From assembly GCA_046297095.1 (NCBI GenBank), contig JBKCNS010000022.1:1-64000 (forward strand): a stretch of DNA of 64,000 bases, read 5' to 3'. The position numbers and the translations under genes are program-made. Position 1 is the first letter of the stretch, and the number at the start of each line of letters is the position of its first letter. This DNA is from JBBATK01 sp046297095. Lineage in GTDB: Bacteria > Bacteroidota > Ignavibacteria > Kapaibacteriales > NICIL-2. This document shows positions 44,354 through 51,838 of this stretch, piece after piece. The notes under the pieces are model-generated. The model was not told the DNA's origin. It did not search any database and was given only the letters and a program-made list of their open reading frames with translations.

Positions 44354-45823
44354 ATGCTCGGACGAAGTGAAGAAAAGGATTTTCCGTTGATACAACACCA
44401 GAACATAGAACGGCCTACACGGCTATCACAGCAAGCGCATTTGTTGCCACGATTCGGCAGCATCGTGCTGTTGTGGTGTGTTGTTATCGTTGGGCTCCTG
44501 CAGATGAATGGTTGTACGGACGCCCCCACGGCTCCTTTTTCCTATTCCAATCCACGAGATGCTCAGTCATTTGATGCCGACCCTTTTGTGACCGATTGGA
44601 TGGATCTTTGTTGCCGAAGCGCGCAGCAAACTCCGCAGTTCAGCGATGCCATTGCATCCAGAGCATACGCATACATCAGTATTGCTTTGTACGAGAGTTT
44701 ACGTCAAGGTTTTGCTGATACTTCGCAGTCACTCTCCGCTTCACTAAACGACACTCCAATATTTCCCCAAGCCGATGTGCGATCCAAGCGATATCATTGG
44801 TTGATTGTGGCAAATACTGCGGTGGCCAAAGTGGCGTTGCACATGTACGCAATGGCTCCTGCGCCGGTACTGGCGCGGATTCGAGAGCGTGAGGCCGGTA
44901 TTTATGCAGACATCAGCGCTCGGTTTCCCGATATGCAAAGCCTGAAAAACTCCATTGATTTCGGCAGCCGAATGGCCGATGCTGTTATCGAGTATTCAGC
45001 TGCTGATGGAGCAGGCAACAGCGTGGTCAATCCCTTCGACGAAGAGTTTGTTCCTACTGCAGACTCATCGTGCTGGCAGCCGGAGCCTAGCGACCCCAAA
45101 GCTCATCTTACACAGTGGGGTTCTCTGCGTCCGTTCGTGGTTCGCACAGAAGAAATGCAGATCGATTTGAACCCCGGTACGTTCCCGATCTTCAGTACCA
45201 AACCTACATCGGCCTTTTTTGCATCGGCGCTGACTTCGTATAACAACTTCACAAGCTCGCAGCCTGACGACCGTGATCTAGTTGCATTCTGGGGCAATGA
45301 AGCTCAAAGCGAGAACGCCATCTCTACGCACATGATGAGTATTGCTACGCAGCTGCTACGAGCTAAACCCAACTCTATACGATTTGCCGCCGAGTTTCTC
45401 GCCAAGCTCAGCTTGGGTATGGCAGATGCATGTATTGCCGGCTACAAAACCAAATACCGGTATCCCTTGATGCGGCCTACGGTATACATAGCGCGGTATG
45501 TGAATCCTTCGTGGAAAACGGATTCGGCTATTGAAAAGCTCTTCGTTCCGCCCTGCCCCGAATACTGTTCAGTGCTGATGGCTGTGAGTGAGCACGCCTG
45601 TTCGGTGTTCAGCTCGTACTTCGGTGCGAACGTTTCCATGACCGATCGTTCCCGCGAAAACAACCTGCGCGTGGTACGCGACTATTTTACCTTCAACCAA
45701 GTATTGGCAGAAGTTCGAGGCGCGCAGCTACATAGTGGTCTGCAGTTCCCATTCAGCGTAGATGCGGGCTCTAAGCTGGGCAAGGGCGTAGCCTCTGTAT
45801 ACGCTCGTCGCTTGCGATTCTAA
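44354..45823 (+). CDS. Vanadium haloperoxidase/PAP2-fold lipoprotein lacking catalytic residues
   Basis: 489 residues. An N-terminal helix (IVLLWCVVIVGLLQMNGC) ends in a lipobox-like Cys at about 54, so the protein is probably membrane-anchored outside the cytoplasm. Motif 1 of the vanadate/phosphate site is intact: Lys367, six residues, Arg374-Pro375. Motif 2, normally P-S-G-H, reads Cys405-Ser406-Val407-Leu408 after PPCPEY. Motif 3, normally S-R-x5-H, reads Ala457-Gln458-x5-Gln464 (GAQLHSGLQF), followed by the usual DAGSKLGKGVA. The fold is thus recognisable but the key His and Arg residues are replaced, so catalysis is unlikely. It may bind a ligand or act structurally. Confidence 0.8.
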   Translation: MLGRSEEKDFPLIQHQNIERPTRLSQQAHLLPRFGSIVLLWCVVIVGLLQMNGCTDAPTAPFSYSNPRDAQSFDADPFVTDWMDLCCRSAQQTPQFSDAIASRAYAYISIALYESLRQGFADTSQSLSASLNDTPIFPQADVRSKRYHWLIVANTAVAKVALHMYAMAPAPVLARIREREAGIYADISARFPDMQSLKNSIDFGSRMADAVIEYSAADGAGNSVVNPFDEEFVPTADSSCWQPEPSDPKAHLTQWGSLRPFVVRTEEMQIDLNPGTFPIFSTKPTSAFFASALTSYNNFTSSQPDDRDLVAFWGNEAQSENAISTHMMSIATQLLRAKPNSIRFAAEFLAKLSLGMADACIAGYKTKYRYPLMRPTVYIARYVNPSWKTDSAIEKLFVPPCPEYCSVLMAVSEHACSVFSSYFGANVSMTDRSRENNLRVVRDYFTFNQVLAEVRGAQLHSGLQFPFSVDAGSKLGKGVASVYARRLRF

Positions 45824-45857
45824 GCACGCATCTCTCCTGCATTCTCCGTGCGAACCG

Positions 45858-45865
45858 TATATTTG
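45858..45865 (+). promoter_or_regulatory. tRNA-Leu promoter -7 element
   Basis: TATATTTG (then C) ends 11 bp before the first base of the tRNA, a spacing that fits transcription starting a few bases ahead of the mature end. Confidence 0.65.
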
Positions 45866-45876
45866 CGATCCCATTT

Positions 45877-45957
45877 GCGGACGTGGCGAAATGGCAGACG
45901 CGCCAGACTTAGGATCTGGTAGGGTAACCTGTGAGAGTTCAAGTCTCTCCGTCCGCA
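45877..45957 (+). tRNA. tRNA-Leu (anticodon TAG)
   Basis: Acceptor GCGGACG/CGTCCGC, anticodon stem CCAGA/TCTGG with loop CTTAGGA giving anticodon TAG (reads CUA and related Leu codons), a long variable arm (TAGGGTAACCTGT region) typical of class II tRNAs, and T arm GAGAG/CTCTC with loop TTCAAGT. The discriminator A is followed by CAA, so CCA is not encoded, unlike the tRNA at 5885. Confidence 0.95.
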
Positions 45958-46056
45958 CAAAGTTTGTAAGTCTCATGTAGCTCTCCCAGGACCCCTTCAT
46001 CCGTGGGAGATGCCCTCCGGACACCTTAAGGCCCCGGCCCCGTTGCCGTCGTAGCT

Positions 46057-46066
46057 CCCCCCCCCC
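46057..46066. repeat. C10 homopolymer
   Basis: Ten consecutive C residues in non-coding DNA upstream of tig. No other homopolymer of this length stood out on reading. Confidence 0.85.
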
Positions 46067-46153
46067 AGTACCAACCTAACTCAGTAAAATCGTCGCGAAG
46101 TCATCGCTCACGGCCTGTTTTAGTACACAGTATCCGGTGATTGTGATGTTTGA

Positions 46154-46218
46154 TAACCCTGTTATAACCCTCTTACAGCCCTCTTTTAGCCCTCTTGTGG
46201 AATTCTTATAGTCCTCCT
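46154..46218. repeat. 11-bp periodic degenerate array
   Basis: CCCT starts at 46157, 46168, 46179 and 46190, exactly 11 bp apart, with a diverged TCCTCC at 46212 in the same phase. Units read like TAACCCTCTTA and TAGCCCTCTTG. Confidence 0.75.
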
Positions 46219-46630
46219 GTGGATCTCTTACAATTTATGGGTTCACTTCAGCAAAATCCCCTTTTTGGGGGATTTCCCGCGCACCATGCCTGGTCTATGT
46301 TTGCCGGCGGAAAACAATGCTTTTCCTTCAGACATGATCGGTGGTGAGGGGACGCACGAAAAGGGCAACTCTTTGAAACCCCGCATATAACATAGTGGCG
46401 CGGTAATCCAACAGTATCGCACTATTATGATTGCGAGAAGAGCCTCTCACCATTTTTTTGCTGATGTGCAAAAGAGCATGCCTCCGGCACTTCTCGCCAA
46501 TACTCACCTGCACCACCACCACCCGCAGGTATCTTGAAAAGGAGACTAGCGCTTCGTTCATGTAAGCGAGTATAGGTGGCACCCGCCACGCAGCGGCTCC
46601 GCCTGAAAAGAGCGCATCAACCAAAGGTTC

Positions 46631-46664
46631 TTTGGTCTCCAAACCCTGCTGTCGTGTATTTTTG
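46631..46664 (+). promoter_or_regulatory. tig promoter
   Basis: TATTTTTG (then C) at 46657-46664 with TTTG at 46631-46634, 22 bp upstream; this is the only unit here with a convincing -33 partner. It lies 53 bp before the GTG start. Confidence 0.6.
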
Positions 46665-46716
46665 CGGTTTCGCAGCACATTCGCTGCTGTACTTTTTTCA
46701 TCTCTACGACAGTACC

Positions 46717-48000
46717 GTGAATACAGTTATTAACGCAAAAGACGGTCTCCTTCGCGAGGCAGTGATAACTCTCTCTCTCTCCGAGCTTCAACCCCATTTC
46801 GACAAAGCCTACGCGGCCACACAGGCAGAAGCCCATGTAGATGGATTTCGCAAAGGCAAAGTGCCCATGAATATCATCAAAGCCCGCTTTGGCAAGGCCA
46901 TTGAGCAAGACGCTCTGGGTGATATTGCCGATGAAGTGTTTCGTTCGGTAATGAAGGAGCACAATCTGGATGTAGCGGGCGTTCCCATGATTCGTTCCAT
47001 GGAGAGAACCGACGACAAGGGTTGTGAATTCGTCATAGAGTTTGAAGTTTTCCCGGAGTTCACGGTTCGCGAGTATCACGAGATTGAAATTGAAAAACCG
47101 CTTCGCGTAATTGATGATGCAGATGTGGAAGCTGAATTGCGTAACGTACTATTGCGCACATCCACGCTGGAAGACGCCGAGCAGGTAACCGATACCATGC
47201 ATGTAGTGAAGCTGAAGTTTAGCGAGCTGGATCCGGAAACATCGGCGCCGCTCTTAGGTGGCAAGGAGCGCGAAGTGTTCTTGGATGACGATCGCACCGA
47301 TCCCATCCTGCGTAATGATACACTGAACCTGCGCCGCGGTGATTCCTTTGCCTATACGGAATCGCATGCAGCGGGCGAGCATGGCGAGCATGCGCACAAT
47401 CACAACTACAACGTAACGGTAGTAGAGATCAAGAAAGTCGTATTGCCCGAACTCACTGCCGACTACATCGGCCAAATCACCGGTGGTGCCATCACCACAG
47501 AGGAAGCCCTGCGCGAGGACATCAAGAAGTCACTACAAAAGTATTGGGATAAAGAAGTTTCCGAGTCGCTTCGCGATCAAGTAGTGGACAAGTTCATTGC
47601 TGCTCACGACTTTGAGATCCCCAAAACACTAGTGGCCATGACATGTTCGGATATGATCGAAGAAGTAAAGAAGAAGAACCCGGACGACCAATACTTGAAG
47701 CGTGCCAAGCGCGAGGAATTGTATGAAACATTTCTTCCTAATGCCGAGCAAAGCGTGCGCTGGCAATTGATCGCCGAACAGATTATCAAAACAGAGAGTT
47801 TGGATGTGGATGAATCGAGTATTCAAACCACCGCCGACTCACTGGGCGTGGACAAAGAAGTGGTGCGCGTTGCCTTGGAGAAAAATCCTCAACTGCGCAG
47901 CCGTATGCTTACCGATAGGCTCTTTGATTTTCTCTTCGAGAGAATTCTCACCACCGAAGTTCCGTACCTGGAAATGATGGAAAAGAATCAAGGCGAGTAA
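46717..48000 (+). CDS. tig: Trigger factor
   Basis: 427 residues from GTG 46717 (MNTVINAKDGLLREAVITL). The open frame extends upstream through the promoter, so the GTG is the realistic start. The ribosome-binding domain holds the G-F-R-K-G-K-x-P signature (DGFRKGKVPMNIIKARFG), followed by a PPIase-like middle (LKFSELDPETSAPLLGGKE ... FLDDDRTDPILRN) and a long helical C-domain with arms (LREDIKKSLQKYWDKE). It is the ribosome-associated chaperone for nascent chains. The PPIase part appears diverged, containing the His-rich HAAGEHGEHAHNHNYN stretch. Confidence 0.9.
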   Translation: MNTVINAKDGLLREAVITLSLSELQPHFDKAYAATQAEAHVDGFRKGKVPMNIIKARFGKAIEQDALGDIADEVFRSVMKEHNLDVAGVPMIRSMERTDDKGCEFVIEFEVFPEFTVREYHEIEIEKPLRVIDDADVEAELRNVLLRTSTLEDAEQVTDTMHVVKLKFSELDPETSAPLLGGKEREVFLDDDRTDPILRNDTLNLRRGDSFAYTESHAAGEHGEHAHNHNYNVTVVEIKKVVLPELTADYIGQITGGAITTEEALREDIKKSLQKYWDKEVSESLRDQVVDKFIAAHDFEIPKTLVAMTCSDMIEEVKKKNPDDQYLKRAKREELYETFLPNAEQSVRWQLIAEQIIKTESLDVDESSIQTTADSLGVDKEVVRVALEKNPQLRSRMLTDRLFDFLFERILTTEVPYLEMMEKNQGE

Positions 48001-48072
48001 TCTTCCGTATCGGTTAGACACCCAAGGGTTCGACGGCGCATGGCGTCTCGAACCCTTCGTATTTTACTGCCC

Positions 48073-49131
48073 ATGGCAATGCATCTGAACGCGTACTCAA
48101 CCATTGCGGTTATTCAAACAGCCTTTCTTGGGGATGTAGCTCTGTCGCTGTTCTTCCTAGAAGAACTTCGTGCCTGTGCTCCGCATGCTCGCATACTCTT
48201 TGTTACTACTCCGGCCTCGGCTTCGCTGGCCGGGTGTTCAACATCCATCGATGAAGTTATTGTGTTCGATAAACGCGGCGCAGACTCCGGTGTGGGCGGC
48301 ATGGTACGGCTAAGCGCACTATTAAAAAAGCGTGGTGTGGATTTGGTGTTTGGGTTGCAAAGGAGCTTGCGAACATCGGTGGTAGCGCGGCTTTGCGGCG
48401 CGCGCACCGGCGTGGGTTTCAAGAACGCAGCTGCTTCATGGTTGTATTCTCATAGAGTAGAATGGAATCTTGGTGTTCACGAAACACAGCGTAATCACGC
48501 GTTACTATCTGTGTTCGACGATACTCTTGATGCTGTGGTGCCGATGTCTATTCCGGCGCTGCAGATGTCGTTGCAAGGAATGCCTGATGATGCTCTTGCC
48601 CAAGAGTTTTCCGGTAGTACGAACGCAGGCCAAAAGTATATAGTGCTTGCTCCCGGCTCTGTGTGGGCTACGAAGCGGTGGTCGGAAGAGCATTGGATTA
48701 CTTTGGCAACGAAGCTGGTGCATTCAGGGCACAAGGTGTTTGTGCTCGGCGGAGCAGAGGACCAATTGCTTTGTGCGCGCATTGCAGGCGCAGCGGGAGC
48801 CATGAGCGTATCAGCTAAGGATACAGCGCCTACGCTACCCCAAAGTTTGCGACTGATAATGCAAGCGGATCTGGTAGTCACAAATGATAGTGCTCCCACG
48901 CATTTGGCGGCTCTTGCAGGAACGCGCACGCTCACGATCTATGGTTCTACCATACCGGGATTTGGTTTTGGGCCCAGAGGTTCCGGCGATAGGATTGTGG
49001 AGAATGAATCTCTGTCGTGCAGACCTTGTGGTATACACGGCCGCAGGGAATGTCCGCTAGGTACATTGGAATGCTTGCAAAGCATAAGCGCCGAGCAGGT
49101 ATTCGATGTTTGCTGTTCGATGATTGCGTAA
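48073..49131 (+). CDS. Glycosyltransferase family 9 (heptosyltransferase type)
   Basis: 352 residues from ATG 48073; ATG 48040 and ATG 48079 are alternatives. The N-terminus IAVIQTAFLGDVALS is the GT9 signature, followed by DLVFGLQRSLRTSVVARLCGA, VLAPGSVWATKRWSEEHW, VFVLGGAEDQLLC, the donor site DLVVTNDSAPTHLAAL and IYGSTIPGFGFGP. A Cys cluster near the end (CRPCGIHGRRECPLGTLEC) is seen in WaaF-like enzymes. It adds heptose or a related sugar to the lipopolysaccharide core at the inner face of the inner membrane. The stop is followed at once by a 7-bp tandem array. Confidence 0.9.
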   Translation: MAMHLNAYSTIAVIQTAFLGDVALSLFFLEELRACAPHARILFVTTPASASLAGCSTSIDEVIVFDKRGADSGVGGMVRLSALLKKRGVDLVFGLQRSLRTSVVARLCGARTGVGFKNAAASWLYSHRVEWNLGVHETQRNHALLSVFDDTLDAVVPMSIPALQMSLQGMPDDALAQEFSGSTNAGQKYIVLAPGSVWATKRWSEEHWITLATKLVHSGHKVFVLGGAEDQLLCARIAGAAGAMSVSAKDTAPTLPQSLRLIMQADLVVTNDSAPTHLAALAGTRTLTIYGSTIPGFGFGPRGSGDRIVENESLSCRPCGIHGRRECPLGTLECLQSISAEQVFDVCCSMIA

Positions 49132-49132
49132 T

Positions 49133-49167
49133 GCTCAAAGCTCAAAGCTCAAAGCTCAAAGCTCAAA
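49133..49167. repeat. Five 7-bp units after the GT9 gene
   Basis: GCTCAAA is repeated five times in tandem, starting 2 bp after the stop codon (TAA 49129-49131). Confidence 0.9.
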
Positions 49168-49340
49168 GCTTAGAAGTTTCGATGAAGAATTCAGCGTCGA
49201 TCACACCTTTTAGTGCGGATGTACGTCGTTGGGTAGTATTCTTAACGAGTTACTAAGAATCCGCAAGAATTCCGAACGAGTGCATCAGCCTCAGTAACAC
49301 TTCATCATGTAGATTTGCGGTACCACCAATAGCCATCACC

Positions 49341-50873
49341 ATGCCACGCAAGCCGTCACCGCGATTAACCATTCGCACTAAGAACAAAAAAGAAACAAAC
49401 AACCGCTCGCAATCGAGATACTCTCGAGAAGCGATCGCGGATATTCGCTCGCGAGCCAAGCGCGGCCGTGGCACTGAAGAGGAGCAACGCAGCGAGTATT
49501 CAGGAAGAGAATCTAGCAGAGAATCTATCAGAGAGTCAGGAAGAGCATCTACCTCACGTGATTCACGCAGCGGCGCTCGCACAGGAGCCGGCACACGAAC
49601 AGGAGGTCGTTCGGAATCGGCGAATCAATCACGCGCACGCAGCAACCGAAGTACCGGTCGAAGCACAGATCGCAGTACCGGTCGCAGCACCGAACGCGGT
49701 ACAGATCGCAGCACCGATCGCGGCACAGATCGCAATACCGATCGCATGGCCGATCAGCGTTCCGAGGGACTGCGCCGCAGAGGTAAAGAGAACAGAGCGG
49801 ATTCGCGATCCGCCGACACTACGTGGCGCAGTAAAGACCAAAGCAGTTCGCGAAGCACCGGCAGCACTCGCTTCAAAAGAGATAGCGGCAGCACTCGAAG
49901 AGCTCCCCAAAGAAATGAAGCGGGTTCACGAAATACAGATCGAGCAACCTCATCACGAAATACCGATAGAGCAACCTCATCTCGCAGTACCGATCGAGCG
50001 TCCTCATCACGAAACACCGATCGAGTAACCTCATCTCGCAGTACAACACGAGCAACCACACCACGCAGTGCCGAACAGGCATCAGCTCCGAGAACCGCCG
50101 CGCGAGCTACCCCGGCACGCCTTCGTACATCGCAGGCCGGTGCTGAGGTATCACACACATCAGATTTACGTTTGAATAAATTCCTTGCTGATGCCGGTAT
50201 TGCATCGCGCCGCGCCGCCGACGAACTTATCGATGCCGGTGTGGTAAAGGTGAATGGTCGGGTAGTTACGGAACAGGGCACAAAGGTTCATCCCGCAGAC
50301 TTAGTTACTGTGCGTGGCGAACCGGTATCGTATATCAAGCACCTCACCTATCTGGTGCTGAATAAGCCAAAGGACTATATCACCACAACGAGCGACGAAA
50401 AGGGAAGAAAGACTGTAATGGATTTGATCCCACTCAAACAACGTTTGTACCCGGTGGGCCGACTGGATAGAAATACCACGGGCGCGCTCATCATTACCAA
50501 CGATGGTGAGCTTGCAACGCGCCTTATGCATCCTAAGTACGAGATCGAGCGTGAGTATGTGGTAGGTTTGGACAAGCGCTTAACAACCGAGCACGCAAAG
50601 TCTGTAGCCAATGGTGTAACACTGGACGACGGCACAACAGGTCCTGCTGAAGTGCTCATCAATCCCGAAGATCGAACCGAAGTGCGTATCATTTTGCGCG
50701 AAGGAAAGAATCGCGAGGTGCGCCGCATTTTTGAACACTTCGGATACGAAGTAGTACGCTTGCACCGAGTACGCTATGCGCATGTTACCGTCAGCGGATT
50801 ATCGCGCGGAGAATACCGGCACTTAAGCCGAGACGAAGTGCGGGCATTGCGTAAGCGTGTGGGTGTTGAGTAA
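49341..50873 (+). CDS. rluB: RluB-type 23S rRNA pseudouridine synthase with long R/S/T-rich N-terminus
   Basis: 510 residues, about twice the size of the usual enzyme. Residues 1-275 are low complexity and strongly basic, made of units such as RSTDRSTGRSTERGTD and SSRNTDRATSSR that also repeat at DNA level. From about 277 the normal protein begins: S4 RNA-binding domain (LRLNKFLADAGIASRRAADELI), YLVLNKPKDYITTTSD, the catalytic loop GRLDRNTTGALIITNDGEL with Asp376, and C-terminal EGKNREVRRIFEHFGYEVVRL, which is the RsuA/RluB/E/F signature. It makes pseudouridine in rRNA, probably 23S. The extension probably is disordered and could bind RNA. Confidence 0.92.
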   Translation: MPRKPSPRLTIRTKNKKETNNRSQSRYSREAIADIRSRAKRGRGTEEEQRSEYSGRESSRESIRESGRASTSRDSRSGARTGAGTRTGGRSESANQSRARSNRSTGRSTDRSTGRSTERGTDRSTDRGTDRNTDRMADQRSEGLRRRGKENRADSRSADTTWRSKDQSSSRSTGSTRFKRDSGSTRRAPQRNEAGSRNTDRATSSRNTDRATSSRSTDRASSSRNTDRVTSSRSTTRATTPRSAEQASAPRTAARATPARLRTSQAGAEVSHTSDLRLNKFLADAGIASRRAADELIDAGVVKVNGRVVTEQGTKVHPADLVTVRGEPVSYIKHLTYLVLNKPKDYITTTSDEKGRKTVMDLIPLKQRLYPVGRLDRNTTGALIITNDGELATRLMHPKYEIEREYVVGLDKRLTTEHAKSVANGVTLDDGTTGPAEVLINPEDRTEVRIILREGKNREVRRIFEHFGYEVVRLHRVRYAHVTVSGLSRGEYRHLSRDEVRALRKRVGVE

Positions 50874-51082
50874 CACCGGCAAGCGGTAGGCGTGAGCTCA
50901 GAGGTTGGGCGCGCTCTGAAAGAGCCACACAACAAAGTCAGCTCTGTAGTTTGCCCTGAGTAATCATTATGAGAAACCTCCGGTAGTAAATACCTACAGA
51001 AATCTCTGTTGGAATTCACCGTGGGAATATCTCAATCAAGTTCATCAAAAGAATTGTGTACTTCCTTACAAGGACTAAAGCT

Positions 51083-51817
51083 ATGGACAGAAGAACATTC
51101 ATCGGTGGCACAGGAGCAGCCTTGTCTGCGGGCGTTGTTACAACAATGTCGCCAATGGCAGCGGTGGCCGCGCGAGCGGAAAAAGTTGAGAGAGCCGAGA
51201 GAATCGTTGGCACTCCACTCAGCTTCGAAAACCTGCCCTATCCCTACGATGCACTAGAGCCCTACATCGATGCCAAGACCATGGAACTTCATCACAGCAA
51301 GCATCACCGGGCGTATTTCGACGGTCTGCAAAAAGCAGAAGCCGAGTTGAAGAAGTGCCGTGAGAGCGGGGATTTCTCCATGATCGAGTACTGGAGCAAG
51401 AAGGCAGCATTTCATGCCGGAGGGCATTACCTGCACTCGATGTTCTGGAAGGTGATGGCACCTGCAGGCCAGGGTGGAGGCGGCACACCGGACGGCATCT
51501 TGGGCGCAGCCATTGCGGAGAACTTCGGCTCGTTTGATGCATTCAAAAAGCAATTCACCGCTGCGGCTGTGGCGGTAGAGGGATCCGGATGGGCGCTGTT
51601 GCATTTCCGCACTGCCGATAAACAACTTGTGATACTGCAAGCAGAGAACCAACACAAGCTCACACAATGGGGTACGGTTCCCATTATGGGTATTGATGTG
51701 TGGGAGCACGCGTATTATTTGAAGTATCAAAACCGCCGCGCTGACTATGTAAACGCTTGGTGGAACGTAGTGAATTGGAAGCAAGTGGAACAGAATCTCT
51801 TTGCGGCCTCCAGATAA
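51083..51817 (+). CDS. sodB: Tat-exported Fe/Mn superoxide dismutase
   Basis: 244 residues from ATG 51083. The N-terminus MDRRTFIGGTGAALSAG is a twin-arginine signal, unusual for this normally cytoplasmic enzyme. The mature domain begins LSFENLPYPYDALEPYID; metal ligands are in MELHHSKHHRAYFDGL (His), HYLHSMFWKV (His) and IDVWEHAYYLKYQN (Asp, His). GSGWALLHF and AWWNVVNW are also typical. The export implies defence against superoxide in the periplasm or on the cell surface. Choice of Fe or Mn cannot be made by eye. It is 21 bp upstream of the BatA-like gene. Confidence 0.93.
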   Translation: MDRRTFIGGTGAALSAGVVTTMSPMAAVAARAEKVERAERIVGTPLSFENLPYPYDALEPYIDAKTMELHHSKHHRAYFDGLQKAEAELKKCRESGDFSMIEYWSKKAAFHAGGHYLHSMFWKVMAPAGQGGGGTPDGILGAAIAENFGSFDAFKKQFTAAAVAVEGSGWALLHFRTADKQLVILQAENQHKLTQWGTVPIMGIDVWEHAYYLKYQNRRADYVNAWWNVVNWKQVEQNLFAASR

Positions 51818-51838
51818 ACTAAGCTCAACCTGTAGTTC

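Larger units (their letters stand above)
45958..46656. other. Non-coding interval between tRNA-Leu and trigger factor
   Basis: No gene is supported in these 699 bases. Visible elements are an inverted repeat after the tRNA (CTCTCCCA ... TGGGAGA, about 45977-46010), a ten-C run at 46057-46066 and an 11-bp periodic CCCTCTT-type array at 46154-46218. Open frames here lack family signals. Confidence 0.6.

Noticed and set aside
45728..46024. Minus-strand open frame with RTERLELSQVTLPDPKSG
   Set aside because: It is the antisense of tRNA-Leu and the end of the preceding gene; such peptides are common false annotations.
46328..46678. 116-codon minus-strand frame upstream of tig
   Set aside because: Its composition is ordinary for random translation, it crosses the tig promoter, and no motif is visible.
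49468..50028. 186-codon frame inside the rluB extension, rich in Pro/Ile/Ala repeats
   Set aside because: It is a shifted reading of the same repetitive DNA. A repeat with period divisible by three keeps all frames open, and no start signal or family similarity is seen.
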